Part shown: in pieces, positions 53,423 to 62,571 of the stretch
Position numbering within the stretch: the stretch's first letter is position 1
How the letters are laid out: each line of letters starts with the position of its first letter
DNA from: Bacteroides sp.
Lineage (GTDB): Bacteria > Bacteroidota > Bacteroidia > Bacteroidales > Bacteroidaceae
DNA: 64,000 bases
Reading direction: 5' to 3'
Assembly (NCBI RefSeq): GCF_028690125.1
Contig: NZ_JAQVBV010000013.1
Coordinates: 61,978-125,977, forward strand
Position numbers and translations under genes: made by a program
The notes under the pieces: generated by a model
The model's database searches: none
Told to the model about the DNA's origin: nothing
Seen by the model: only the letters and a program-made list of their open reading frames with translations

Positions 53423-56400
53423 ATGATGTATTTTAAGAGACAACTGAGCCTTTTTTCACGTTATCTGTTATTCGCGGCAATTGCGAGTATTTCCGTACAA
53501 TGTATGGCTCAAAACAAGATGAAGGCTGAATTTAAAGATCCACCTTCTTCTGTCAAAACCGGTACCTATTGGTATTGGATAGAGGGTAATATTTCTAAAG
53601 AAGGAGTAATAAAAGACCTCGAAGCAATGAAAGCTGCCGGCATCAACCGTGCTTTTATAGCCAATATCGGTGGTGCGGGAACCGGTGACCCTAATGCATC
53701 CCGTAAAGTGGAGTTTATGAGTGACGAGTGGTGGAACATAACCCATGCTGCACTCAAGAAAGCGACCGAACTCGATATTGAAATCGGTATATTCAATTCA
53801 CCGGGTTGGAGTCAGTCCGGAGGTCCTTGGATAAAGCCCGAAGAGACAATGCGTTATCTGGCTTCTTCACAGAAAATATTGAAAGGACCGGGGAGGGTTT
53901 CCATTCAATTGCCTCAACCTACAGAACATTTTCAAGACGTGAAGGTATTGGCATTTCCAAATCCTACCCCTGAAGGAACCGTACTGGATATGGCAAATGC
54001 CGATATCACTGTCACCCCATATACGGAGAATGTGAGTAATTTGGTGGATGGCGACATTCGTACCGGAATGTCTTTTCATGGTGAAGGAGGATCTACTATT
54101 AATATAAACACCAAGCAACCGTTTACGGCACGTAGCATTGTGGTCCGGACCACTCCGGCTCCTATTCATACGGATGTAGAACTACAGGCAAAGGGTAATG
54201 ACGGAACATTCAAAACAGTCAGCCGCTTTCTAATTAGTCGTGTTAGAGATTGGAAGAAAGTCGGATTTGATCCCTATGCAGATGTTGCGATAACTTTTGA
54301 ACCAACTACCTCCAACGAGTTTAGAGTGATTTTTGCTTCAACGAATAAAAATACCGGCATATCCGAACTGACGATCTCCTCCATTCCGCGTGTAGAACGT
54401 TTTAAAGAAAAGTCGTTAGCCAAATTGTTCCAGACAGAGGTTCCCTCGTGGGATGAATACTTGTGGAGAGAACAACCGGAAAAAGATGAGAGAAAATATA
54501 CTCTGAATCCCGGACAGGTGATAGATATTTCTGATAAACTATCGGCAAACGGCCTATTAAACTGGGAAGTTCCGGAAGGCGAATGGATGGTTATCCGAAC
54601 GGGTATGGCTCCTACAGGGGTCGTAAATGAACCCGCCTGTCCCGATGCTACAGGTTATGAAGTAGATAAAATGAGCAAGAAGCATGCTGAAACCCATTTT
54701 AATACGTATGTTGGCGAAATGTTGCGACGCATTCCGGAAAAAGACAGAAGAACCTTTAAAGTACTCGTGCAAGATAGCTATGAAGTAGGAGGACAAAACT
54801 TCACAGACAATCTGATCCCCGATTTTACGAAAAGATATGGGTATGATCCTACGCCCTATTTACCGGTCCTGAATGGCATTGTAGTAAGTAGCCAGCATGA
54901 TTCGGATGCTTTTCTCTGGGATTTGCGTCGTTTTATAGCAGACCGGATATCGTATGAATATGTAGGAGGCACGCGTGAAGTCGCACATAAGCATGGCTTA
55001 ACCACCTGGCTGGAGAACTATGGACATTGGGGATTCCCCGGGGAATTTCTGCAATATGGCGGACAAGCAGATGAAGTGGGTGGAGAATTCTGGGCAGATC
55101 CTCCTTATGGTGAGATCGAAAATAGGCTAGCTACCTCTTGCTCACATATTTATGGTAAGAAGCTAACTTCTTCGGAGTCAAGTACAAGCGCCGGACCTGC
55201 CTATTTGCGCACTCCGAATGATTTGAAACAACGCATGGATCGTTATTCTACTTATGGTATTAACAATACAGTACTCCACCTCTATATTCACCAGCCGGGA
55301 GAAGAACGGCTTCCGGGCTCGAATGCCTGGTTTGGTACTGAATTCGACCGGAATAACATCTGGTTTAAGCAGATGGACTTATACACCACTTATATTAAAC
55401 GTTGCAATTACATGATGCGCCAAGGTTGGTATCAGGCTGATGTCGCTTATTTTATTGGTGAAGACGCTCCTCGTATGGTCGGGATTATGGAACCGTGGAT
55501 ACCCGCAGGATATCAGTTTGAACATATCAATGCAGAAGTGATCATACGTGATCTTAGCGTAAAAGACGGTCGGTTAGTTCTACCTCATGGAGTATCTTTC
55601 AAGGTGCTTGTATTACCTCCCAAGCTAAAAACGATGCGTCCGGAATTACTTGAAAAAATTGAAGAACTAGTAGCTGCTGGGGCTATCGTATTAGGTCCTG
55701 CCCCTGAGCGTTCACCGAGTCTGGAAAATCAACCGGAAGCCGATCGAAAGGTAAAAGAACTTGCAGAAAAACTTTGGGGTGATGTAGATGGAGTGAGTGT
55801 GAAACAGCGGCAGTATGGCAAAGGAATAATTTGTCATGGAGTGAATTTCGAAGAGCTTTTTGCACAGCTTGGCTATGCCCCCGATTGTAAGGTACCGGCA
55901 GGTACATTGATTTATCAGGGACACCAGAAAGATGGTAATACAGATATTTATATCCTTTCTAATCAGGAAAACTATGCTGTAACGATGGACGTAGAATTCA
56001 GATTGACCGGTAAACAACCGGAATTATGGGTTCCTCTGACAGGAGAAATACGCAAGCTACCGGCTTTCACACATAAACAAAAGACTACGGTTGTACCGAT
56101 GAAATTGGAGAAAGGTGAATGTGTGTTTGTGGTATTTCGTGAAACAGGAAAGCCGGTGGCCAACATTGTAGAAGCTAATTTCCCGTCTCCTGTTTCTGTA
56201 CAAAAAGTGCAAAGTACCTGGAATGTTACTTTTGAAAGCGCTTTTAAAAATCCTGATCCGATAAAGATGGATGTACTCCAGGACTTGGCAACAGTGTCTA
56301 ATGATCGTGTAAAATATTTCTCCGGTATGGCGACTTATACAACAAATGCGAACTTGAAGAAAGCGGGTAAAGGAGAACGTATGTTTATCAATTTCGATAA

Positions 56401-56677
56401 GGTCGGTGCAATGGGCAAGATTTACATCAATGGTAAATATGCAGGAGGCGTGTGGACTACCCCGTATAAGCTCGATGTGACGGATTTTGTGAAGAATGGC
56501 ATGAATGAGATTAAAGTGGAAGTTGTAAATACATGGGTAAATCGTATTGTTGGTGATCTGAATGCACCGGAAAGTGAACGCCGGGTGTATTGTTTTATTA
56601 ATCCCCATCGTCCGGATTCTCCGCTTCCTGCTTCAGGATTGATAGGGCAGGTCGTTTTTGAAACTATTAAATATTGA
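53423..56677 (+). CDS. GH106-type alpha-L-rhamnosidase (copy 1)
   Basis: A 1084-residue secreted enzyme (signal ending CMAQ; ATG at 53423 or 53426). The N-terminal part has the GH106 segments GTYWYWIEGNISKEGVIKDLEAMKAAGI and NSPGWSQSGGPWIKPE. The core continues with QDSYEVGGQNFTD (Glu454) and WLENYGHWGFPGEFLQYGGQADEVGG (Glu531, Glu551). The spacing between Glu454 and Glu551 is close to that of the catalytic pair I recall for BT_0986. C-terminal beta-sandwich domains include KIYINGKYAGGVWTTPYKLD and VVNTWVNRIVG. It is 28 bp after the GH99-like gene and 29 bp before its own paralogue. It likely removes alpha-L-rhamnose from a plant or microbial polysaccharide; the linkage is unknown. Confidence 0.85.
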   Translation: MMYFKRQLSLFSRYLLFAAIASISVQCMAQNKMKAEFKDPPSSVKTGTYWYWIEGNISKEGVIKDLEAMKAAGINRAFIANIGGAGTGDPNASRKVEFMSDEWWNITHAALKKATELDIEIGIFNSPGWSQSGGPWIKPEETMRYLASSQKILKGPGRVSIQLPQPTEHFQDVKVLAFPNPTPEGTVLDMANADITVTPYTENVSNLVDGDIRTGMSFHGEGGSTININTKQPFTARSIVVRTTPAPIHTDVELQAKGNDGTFKTVSRFLISRVRDWKKVGFDPYADVAITFEPTTSNEFRVIFASTNKNTGISELTISSIPRVERFKEKSLAKLFQTEVPSWDEYLWREQPEKDERKYTLNPGQVIDISDKLSANGLLNWEVPEGEWMVIRTGMAPTGVVNEPACPDATGYEVDKMSKKHAETHFNTYVGEMLRRIPEKDRRTFKVLVQDSYEVGGQNFTDNLIPDFTKRYGYDPTPYLPVLNGIVVSSQHDSDAFLWDLRRFIADRISYEYVGGTREVAHKHGLTTWLENYGHWGFPGEFLQYGGQADEVGGEFWADPPYGEIENRLATSCSHIYGKKLTSSESSTSAGPAYLRTPNDLKQRMDRYSTYGINNTVLHLYIHQPGEERLPGSNAWFGTEFDRNNIWFKQMDLYTTYIKRCNYMMRQGWYQADVAYFIGEDAPRMVGIMEPWIPAGYQFEHINAEVIIRDLSVKDGRLVLPHGVSFKVLVLPPKLKTMRPELLEKIEELVAAGAIVLGPAPERSPSLENQPEADRKVKELAEKLWGDVDGVSVKQRQYGKGIICHGVNFEELFAQLGYAPDCKVPAGTLIYQGHQKDGNTDIYILSNQENYAVTMDVEFRLTGKQPELWVPLTGEIRKLPAFTHKQKTTVVPMKLEKGECVFVVFRETGKPVANIVEANFPSPVSVQKVQSTWNVTFESAFKNPDPIKMDVLQDLATVSNDRVKYFSGMATYTTNANLKKAGKGERMFINFDKVGAMGKIYINGKYAGGVWTTPYKLDVTDFVKNGMNEIKVEVVNTWVNRIVGDLNAPESERRVYCFINPHRPDSPLPASGLIGQVVFETIKY

Positions 56678-56706
56678 AACATAACTCTAAATACACAATA
56701 GAAATT

Positions 56707-59700
56707 ATGAAGAAAATTCTAGCATTATTCTTGGTCATCCTTTTCGGATTAAATACATACGCCCAGAAAAATCGTTTGCAGCATGAGTTTGTTGCCCCAC
56801 CCGAAGAAGTGAAAACCAGTGTTTATTGGTATTGGATGTGTGGTAACATATCGAAAGAAGGGGTAGTGAAGGACTTGCAAGAAATGAAAAAGGTTGGCAT
56901 CAACCGCGTTTTCATCGGTCACAATTATTTTGATCCTTATGCCGGTGGACGCAATGTGAAATTAATGAGCGATGAATGGTGGGAAGTACTACATACAGCA
57001 GTAAAAACTGCCGGTGAATTAGACATTGAAGTTGGTATGTTCAACTCTCCCGGATGGACACAAGCAGGTGGCCCTTGGGTGAAACCTGAAGAGTCGATGC
57101 GTTATCTGAATAGTTCCGAAATACAAGTAAAAGGACCTCAGAAGTTAAGCACAAAATTAGAAAAACCACATCCGGATTTTCAGGATGTCAAGTTAATAGC
57201 TTACCCTGTCAATGATACCGGTGAATCAGTATTGAATACAACAAATGCGCGTATCGCTGTAAGTCCTGCTATCGAACAGTCGGATAAGATGTTCGACGGA
57301 GACCGTTTGTCGGATATCCGCCTTCCGCAGAATGTGGATTACTGCATCGATATGAAAACTGACAAGGATTTTACAGCACGAAGTTTGACTATTTACCCTT
57401 CTCATTGCAATATTAACGCTACTTTTGAGTTACAAGCTAAGATAGGAAATGAATATCGTACCCTTTCTAACTTTGTCATAGACTGGCACTTTCTTGCCAA
57501 TATTGTCGGATTTCAGCCGTTTGCACCAGTCGTGATGACGATAGATGAAACGAATGCTACCGACTTCCGTTTGTTAGTGAAAAACAGACATCATGAAGGC
57601 GGAATTGCCGAAGTGGAATTGTCTTCTACTCCTCGCATTGAAAGTTATGCGGCAAAAACTTTTGCGAAAATGTTTCAGGGTCCATTGCCTCAATGGGATT
57701 ACTATACGTGGCGCGAACAGCCCGAAGTGACCGACGTTTCATTAAATATCGACCCGGCCAAAGTCGTAGATATTTCTGATCACATGGCTCCTGATGGCAC
57801 TGTGACTTGGGATGTACCTGCCGGCAACTGGGTTATTGTACGTACTGGAATGACATCTACCGGAGTCACTAACAATCCCGGCGGTCCTGATGGAACCGGA
57901 CTCGAGACGGATAAATTAAGTAAGAAACATTTGGCGAGCCATTTTGATGCGTTCATTGGTAAAATCATGGAACGTATTCCTGCTGAAGATCGGAAGGCTT
58001 TCAAAGTAGTGATTCAGGATAGTTATGAGTCTGGTGGTCAGAATTTCACGGATGACTTTTTGGAACGCTTCAAAGAACGCTATGGCTATGACGCACTCCC
58101 TTTCTTGCCTGCCTATTTCGGTAAAGTAGTGGGTAGCAAGGAGCAATCCGACCGCTTTCTTTGGGATATGAGACGTATTGTAGCTGACAGAATAGCTTAC
58201 GATTACGTAGGAGGACTTCGCGAATTGTGCCATAAGCATGGTATGACTACCTGGCTTGAAAACTATGGGCACTGGGGATTTCCTGCCGAATTTTTGCAAT
58301 ATGGAGGTCAATCTGACGAAGTAGGCGGTGAGTATTGGTTGCCAAATGCCTTTCCTTCGTGGGAAAATGATCTTGGGAATATCGAGAACCGCGCAGCCTC
58401 TTCTTGTGCCCACATTTATGGCAAACCGTTAGTTTCGGCAGAATCCAACACAAGTGGTGGACCTGCATTCTCCCGTGTTCCAGCTGATGCCAAGCAACGT
58501 ACCGACAAATATTTTTCGGAAGGGATCAATAATACATTATTGCATGTATATATTCACCAACCGGATACAAACCGTTATCCGGGCACTAATGCGTGGTTTG
58601 GTACGGAGTTTAACCGGGCAAATACCTGGTATTCTCACATTGATCTGTTTCTCAACTATGTGAAACGTTGCAACTATATGCTTCGTCAGGGATTAAATGT
58701 AGCGGACATTGCTTATTTCATCAGTGAAGATGTTCCCAAGATGACGGGAATCCAAGATCCGTCCTTGCCGGCTGGTTGCCAGTTCGACTATATCAACGCA
58801 GAAGTACTTTTACGAGATGCTTTCGTGAAAAATGGCATGATTACATTACCGCATGGAACTTCTTACAAAGTTTTGTCGCTACCTCAAACAAAGAGTATGC
58901 GTCCGGAATTGTTGCTCAAGATCAAACAATTGGTACAGGATGGAGCTATTATTCTGGGAGCTGCTCCCATGCATTCTCCAAGTCTGGAGAACCAGCCCGA
59001 AGCGGACAGACTGGTAGCAAGTGCCGCCGCCGAGCTATGGGGGAATGTTGATGGCGTGCAGGCTACTTCCCGTCGGTATGGCAAAGGAATGGTGTTTAAT
59101 GGAGTTAGCCTCGAAGAACTATTTGCTACGATCGGGTGGACTGTTGATTGTAAAAGTGAGAACGATGCTCCCATCCTGTTCGGACATCGTACGGCAAAAA
59201 ACAATACGGATATTTATTTCCTGTCCAATCAGAGTGAAGAACGCCAGAAAACGATCATGCAGTTCAGAGTAAAAGGGATGCAGCCGGAACTTTGGAATCC
59301 GATGCATGGCACTATCCGTCCGCTTAATGAATTCTCTGTGAATGGAGGTCTTACTTCAGTACCTGTGACACTGGAAGGTTTCGAAAGTGCTTTCATTGTG
59401 TTCCGTAAAAAAGGAAAACCAGTGAAGGGCGCAACTAACTTTTCCGACCCTGTGGAAAGTATAGTTATAGATTCCCCTTGGGATGTTAGTTTTAAAAGTC
59501 CTCTGGCAGTTCCCAATCCTATTCGGCTACCTAAACTACAGGATTTGTCTTTAATGTCTGATCCGAAAATCAAGTATTTCTCAGGGAATATGATTTATAC
59601 GACCACAATTGATGTCGATTTATCTAGAATGGCTAAAAGAACTGTGGAGCTTAATCTTGGTAAAGTGGCGAAGATGGCTAAAGTTTGGATAAATGACCGG

Positions 59701-59934
59701 TATGTAGGCGGTGTATGGTCATCTCCTTACAGTTTGGATATCTCATCTGCACTGAAACAGGGAAAAAATACGATTCGTATAGATGTTGTCAATACATGGG
59801 TGAATCGTTTGATCGGTAACAGTATCTACCCGGAAATGGCTAAAGAAACCTGGGTTGGGATGAGCCCATATAATCGTGATTCTCCTTTACAGGAGTCTGG
59901 CTTGATAGGACCTGTGAAGTTGGACCTTAAATAA
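56707..59934 (+). CDS. GH106-type alpha-L-rhamnosidase (copy 2)
   Basis: The frame reaches back to a TTG at 56674, but the ATG at 56707 starts a proper signal peptide (MKKILALFLVILFGLNTYAQ), giving 1075 residues. It is a paralogue of the gene before it along its whole length: SVYWYWMCGNISKEGVVKDL, NSPGWTQAGGPWVKPE, QDSYESGGQNFTDD, WLENYGHWGFPAEFLQYGGQ and VVNTWVNRLIG. It differs by an extra loop after EYW (PNAFPSWENDLGN) near the active site, which suggests a different linkage or neighbour sugar. It is the last gene of the operon, followed by a hairpin at 59941. Confidence 0.85.
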   Translation: MKKILALFLVILFGLNTYAQKNRLQHEFVAPPEEVKTSVYWYWMCGNISKEGVVKDLQEMKKVGINRVFIGHNYFDPYAGGRNVKLMSDEWWEVLHTAVKTAGELDIEVGMFNSPGWTQAGGPWVKPEESMRYLNSSEIQVKGPQKLSTKLEKPHPDFQDVKLIAYPVNDTGESVLNTTNARIAVSPAIEQSDKMFDGDRLSDIRLPQNVDYCIDMKTDKDFTARSLTIYPSHCNINATFELQAKIGNEYRTLSNFVIDWHFLANIVGFQPFAPVVMTIDETNATDFRLLVKNRHHEGGIAEVELSSTPRIESYAAKTFAKMFQGPLPQWDYYTWREQPEVTDVSLNIDPAKVVDISDHMAPDGTVTWDVPAGNWVIVRTGMTSTGVTNNPGGPDGTGLETDKLSKKHLASHFDAFIGKIMERIPAEDRKAFKVVIQDSYESGGQNFTDDFLERFKERYGYDALPFLPAYFGKVVGSKEQSDRFLWDMRRIVADRIAYDYVGGLRELCHKHGMTTWLENYGHWGFPAEFLQYGGQSDEVGGEYWLPNAFPSWENDLGNIENRAASSCAHIYGKPLVSAESNTSGGPAFSRVPADAKQRTDKYFSEGINNTLLHVYIHQPDTNRYPGTNAWFGTEFNRANTWYSHIDLFLNYVKRCNYMLRQGLNVADIAYFISEDVPKMTGIQDPSLPAGCQFDYINAEVLLRDAFVKNGMITLPHGTSYKVLSLPQTKSMRPELLLKIKQLVQDGAIILGAAPMHSPSLENQPEADRLVASAAAELWGNVDGVQATSRRYGKGMVFNGVSLEELFATIGWTVDCKSENDAPILFGHRTAKNNTDIYFLSNQSEERQKTIMQFRVKGMQPELWNPMHGTIRPLNEFSVNGGLTSVPVTLEGFESAFIVFRKKGKPVKGATNFSDPVESIVIDSPWDVSFKSPLAVPNPIRLPKLQDLSLMSDPKIKYFSGNMIYTTTIDVDLSRMAKRTVELNLGKVAKMAKVWINDRYVGGVWSSPYSLDISSALKQGKNTIRIDVVNTWVNRLIGNSIYPEMAKETWVGMSPYNRDSPLQESGLIGPVKLDLK

Positions 59935-59940
59935 TTTATT

Positions 59941-59975
59941 TTGTCCGGGTGTTAAGTATGCAGACACCCGGACAA
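59941..59975 (+). terminator. Hairpin after the GH106 operon
   Basis: TTGTCCGGGTGT at 59941-59952 pairs perfectly with ACACCCGGACAA at 59964-59975. The U-tract is poor (AATTACT). The rest of the gap to 60241 holds no gene. Confidence 0.7.
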
Positions 59976-60218
59976 TTACTATGCTCCTTTTTAGGGACTA
60001 TCCATCCGATTTAGTTTCATACTATGCAAAAGTAAAATATTGTGGTTTGAGATGTTTCTTGTCGGATTCAGTTTAGAAAATAGGTTTCATTGTCATTTTT
60101 TATTTTGAAATTAAATATAATCCTTTACTTATTAATGTCTGAACAATAAAGTTCATGAAAGCTGGAATCTGGAATAAATGAGGTTTTTAGAAAGAATTTG
60201 TTTTAGTAGCTTCTAATA

Positions 60219-60249
60219 TTTGTTATCCTACAATAAAGTTTTATCTTTG
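60219..60249 (+). promoter_or_regulatory. Promoter of the HU-like gene
   Basis: TTTG at 60219-60222 and TATCTTTG at 60242-60249 are spaced 19 bp apart, a perfect Bacteroides promoter. The start point should be near 60255, giving a leader of about 140 nt that contains the CACCCGGGT array. Confidence 0.8.
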
Positions 60250-60261
60250 TAGTACTGGAAA

Positions 60262-60358
60262 CTTGTATGACACCCGGGTCTCGTGCTGTACGACACCCGG
60301 GTGTCGTCGTGTTCAACACCCGGGTCTTGGTATGCTTGACACCCGGGTGTCATACAAG
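60262..60358. repeat. Four CACCCGGGT repeats at exact 23-bp steps in the HU-like gene leader
   Basis: CACCCGGGT begins at 60271, 60294, 60317 and 60340, each 23 bp after the last. The full unit is (G/A)ACACCCGGGT followed by 12 less conserved bases. Copies 2 and 4 are the full palindrome GACACCCGGGTGTC; copies 1 and 3 end in GGGTC. The outer flanks form a perfect 18-bp inverted repeat, CTTGTATGACACCCGGGT (60262-60279) against 60341-60358. It is GC-rich in an AT-rich gap and lies between the promoter and the start codon, so it should be in the mRNA leader. Confidence 0.9.
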
Positions 60359-60396
60359 ATTGGATTACTAACAAAAAAAGAAAGGAGTATAAGTTT

Positions 60397-60900
60397 ATGG
60401 GAGTTCCTTATGTAGTGCGAAAAAAAGTGGATATGACATCCGGAGAAAGAAAAGAATTGTGGTATGGAGTACCGAGGAAATTGCAGCAGAGAGGAGGTGT
60501 GAATAACAAAGAATTAGCCGCGTGGATGGAGAAAACAAGTGGTTTCCATCGTGGACAGATAGAGGGTATTCTTACTGAAATGGTTGCTAACATTCTGCAA
60601 ATGCTTTCCCTGGGAGAGTCGGTGACCATTGATGGATTGGGAACTTTTCAAACGGCATTGACAAGTCCCGGGTTTGAGCGTCCGGAACAAGTGACACCGG
60701 GAAAAGTATCTGTCTCTCGCGTATACTTTGTTGCACATCCCGATTTTAGAAGGGAGGTGAAAAAGATAAAATGTGTGCGTATTCCTTTCAAATACTATAT
60801 GCCGGAAAATATGCTCACGAAGGAGATGGAGAAGGTTGATAAAGAACAGGAAAGAGAAGAGTCCGGTGCAGAAATGTGGGAAGAGGAATCCGGTGAATAA
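60397..60900 (+). CDS. HU-family DNA-binding protein of the long Bacteroides type
   Basis: A 167-residue protein. Residues 1-125 fit the DNABII/HU fold in the variant common in Bacteroides (MGVPYVVRKKVDMTSGERKE, ELAAWMEKTSGFHRGQIEGIL, LSLGESVTIDGLGTFQTAL). The beta-arm region around 85-110 contains basic residues (RVYFVAHPDFRREVKKIK). The C-terminal 30 residues are charged, mostly acidic (EKVDKEQEREESGAEMWEEE), which is unusual for HU. AAAGGAG at 60381-60387 is a strong Shine-Dalgarno for this genus. It is transcribed alone from a good promoter through the CACCCGGGT array, which it might bind itself; that is inference. Confidence 0.85.
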   Translation: MGVPYVVRKKVDMTSGERKELWYGVPRKLQQRGGVNNKELAAWMEKTSGFHRGQIEGILTEMVANILQMLSLGESVTIDGLGTFQTALTSPGFERPEQVTPGKVSVSRVYFVAHPDFRREVKKIKCVRIPFKYYMPENMLTKEMEKVDKEQEREESGAEMWEEESGE

Positions 60901-60911
60901 TTGAAGAAACA

Positions 60912-60968
60912 AAAATAAAACCCTAATATAGGTTGTCTAATAGATAACTCATATCAGGGTTTTATTTT
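60912..60968. terminator. Bidirectional terminator between HU-like and two-TM genes
   Basis: AAAATAAAACCCTAATAT pairs with ATATCAGGGTTTTATTTT, with A/T runs at both outer ends that supply a U-tract in either direction. Confidence 0.8.
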
Positions 60969-60981
60969 ACATTAATAATGT

Positions 60982-61239
60982 CTATTTGTACGAGTGTGCA
61001 TTTCTCTTCTTTTTAAAAAGACTTTTTCCTCCTATGAAAAGCAGTCGCGGAATCCACAATATGAAATAGATAAAAAGGCTGATGACAAATACATAGCCTA
61101 TCTGGGAGAACATTTCCACCCATGGGCGTGTGTAAACAATGATAGCGATAATATTAATAATGAAGGCAAGGACAAAGCACAATATATAGATATTTCTTTC
61201 TCTCTTGATTTTTTTTGAAGTAATGACGATATCTTTCAT
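60982..61239 (-). CDS. Small two-span membrane protein
   Basis: An 85-residue protein. It has a basic N-terminus (SKKIKRERN), a first span about 17-36 (IYILCFVLAFIINIIAIIVY), a short loop with RPWVEMFSQI, a second span about 47-68 (GYVFVISLFIYFILWIPRLLF) and a basic tail (KKKRNAHSYK). The pattern is like the '2TM' small domains of Bacteroidetes. It starts 3 bp after the stop of the oxidoreductase gene, so translation is probably coupled. Function is unknown. Confidence 0.7.
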   Translation of the reverse strand: MKDIVITSKKIKRERNIYILCFVLAFIINIIAIIVYTRPWVEMFSQIGYVFVISLFIYFILWIPRLLFIGGKSLFKKKRNAHSYK

Positions 61240-61242
61240 GGC

Positions 61243-62568
61243 TTAAAATTTCATGTATGGTATTTTATATTCATCCGGGAAAACAATGCAGCGTTCTTCT
61301 TCCATAGATTGGTTACCCAGTAAGCAAAGTACTGAAGAACAATAGGCTTCTTCTACAACATCTTTCACTTTTTCTCCGGTAATACATGATTGGCAGAATG
61401 CGGAGAGTATTGTGTCTGAACCATCTTTCTCAAATCCAACCATACTCAAACCGTTGCTGACATTACTACCTCCTTCGATGACGAAGTGCGGTATATATTC
61501 CATCTTGGTTTCCGGACGCCAGCTGGGACCAGCTGTAGGGATTGCGGCAAATGCTTTATCTTTTACTTGATCTATTAATTGGCGGATACCGGTGGTGGAG
61601 TGATCTTCTTCCAGATAATATAATCCTTTTGACAAATCCATCGTTCCTTTATGTCCCAGAATTTGTTCTTCCATTCCATTGAATTTATTGGAAATCAATG
61701 ATTCATAAGCTATCTTTGCTCCGTTGGAGTAGCGGTATGTCACGTTTACGCTATCATAAACTTCGCGACCGTCCTTCCAGAAAACAATGTCACCCATACC
61801 CATAATATGTGTTGGCATTTTGTGTATCGCCCAGTTGCAGACTTCCAATTGATGGCTACCGAGTTCGGTCATTAAACCGCCGGAGCTTTCTTTATAAAGT
61901 CTCCAGTTAATCTTACGTTCCAATTCAGGTGAAGGTACCTCACGTCTCCAATCAGCATTACGGAACCAGTGGCATCGCATTCCTACCACCTCTCCGATGA
62001 GTCCGGAATGAATCATTTGCATTGCTTTTACGTATTTCTCATCATACATACGTTGCATACAGAAGTAGAGCACTTGGTTAGTGTTCTGATAGGTATCGTA
62101 GACTGCTTTGCATTCTTCCAGCGTGCGTGCCATGGCTTTCTCGCAAAATACGTGTTTGCCGGCAGCTAAAGCATCTAGTGTGATACACGCGTGCCAGTTG
62201 AGGGGAGTTGCGATGATGACTCCGTCAATATCTTTAGATTCGAGTAATTTCTTGTAATCCGTATAAGTTTTTGCATTCGGGAATAATTCCTGTGCAGCTT
62301 TCAGGTTAGGAGGATAGTTATCGCAGATAGCAACGACCTGTGCATGAGGTATTTCTTTGAGGTTGTGAAGGTGGTATTGTCCTCTGGAGCCTGTGCCAAT
62401 AACAGCCACCCTTGCTTTTTCAGTGCTAATTTCTTTTAGTTTTTCTGGTGTACAGGAGGTTAGCCAAGGAGTACTAGCTAATAATGCGCTTCCTCCGGCA
62501 ATGCATCCCAGACTTTTAATGAATTGTCTGAGACTAAGGTCTACACCTTTTTCTGTATTATTTTTCAT
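61243..62568 (-). CDS. Exported Gfo/Idh/MocA-family oxidoreductase
   Basis: A 441-residue protein. Residues 1-40 resemble the Tat-type leader of secreted Bacteroides family members (LSLRQFIKSLGCIAGGSALLAS, then SC), but the twin arginine is reduced to LRQ, and SC at 38-39 could also act as a lipobox. The Rossmann domain has VAVIGTGSRGQYHL (NAD-binding glycines) and HVFCEKAMA, the family's EKP-like segment. The C-terminal alpha/beta domain has MTELGSHQLEVCNWA. Family members oxidise or reduce sugars, and some (GH109) cleave glycosides with NAD. The gene lies 3 bp after apbE and 3 bp before the two-TM gene, a tight operon. Confidence 0.85.
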   Translation of the reverse strand: MKNNTEKGVDLSLRQFIKSLGCIAGGSALLASTPWLTSCTPEKLKEISTEKARVAVIGTGSRGQYHLHNLKEIPHAQVVAICDNYPPNLKAAQELFPNAKTYTDYKKLLESKDIDGVIIATPLNWHACITLDALAAGKHVFCEKAMARTLEECKAVYDTYQNTNQVLYFCMQRMYDEKYVKAMQMIHSGLIGEVVGMRCHWFRNADWRREVPSPELERKINWRLYKESSGGLMTELGSHQLEVCNWAIHKMPTHIMGMGDIVFWKDGREVYDSVNVTYRYSNGAKIAYESLISNKFNGMEEQILGHKGTMDLSKGLYYLEEDHSTTGIRQLIDQVKDKAFAAIPTAGPSWRPETKMEYIPHFVIEGGSNVSNGLSMVGFEKDGSDTILSAFCQSCITGEKVKDVVEEAYCSSVLCLLGNQSMEEERCIVFPDEYKIPYMKF

Positions 62569-62571
62569 GGT

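Noticed and set aside
56674..56706. TTG start for the second GH106 gene overlapping the first
   Set aside because: It would put polar residues before a complete signal peptide that begins at the ATG at 56707.
60262..60358. CRISPR-like array
   Set aside because: Only a 9- to 12-base core repeats at a 23-bp step, there are no unique spacers of normal size, the repeats are palindromic, and no cas gene is near.
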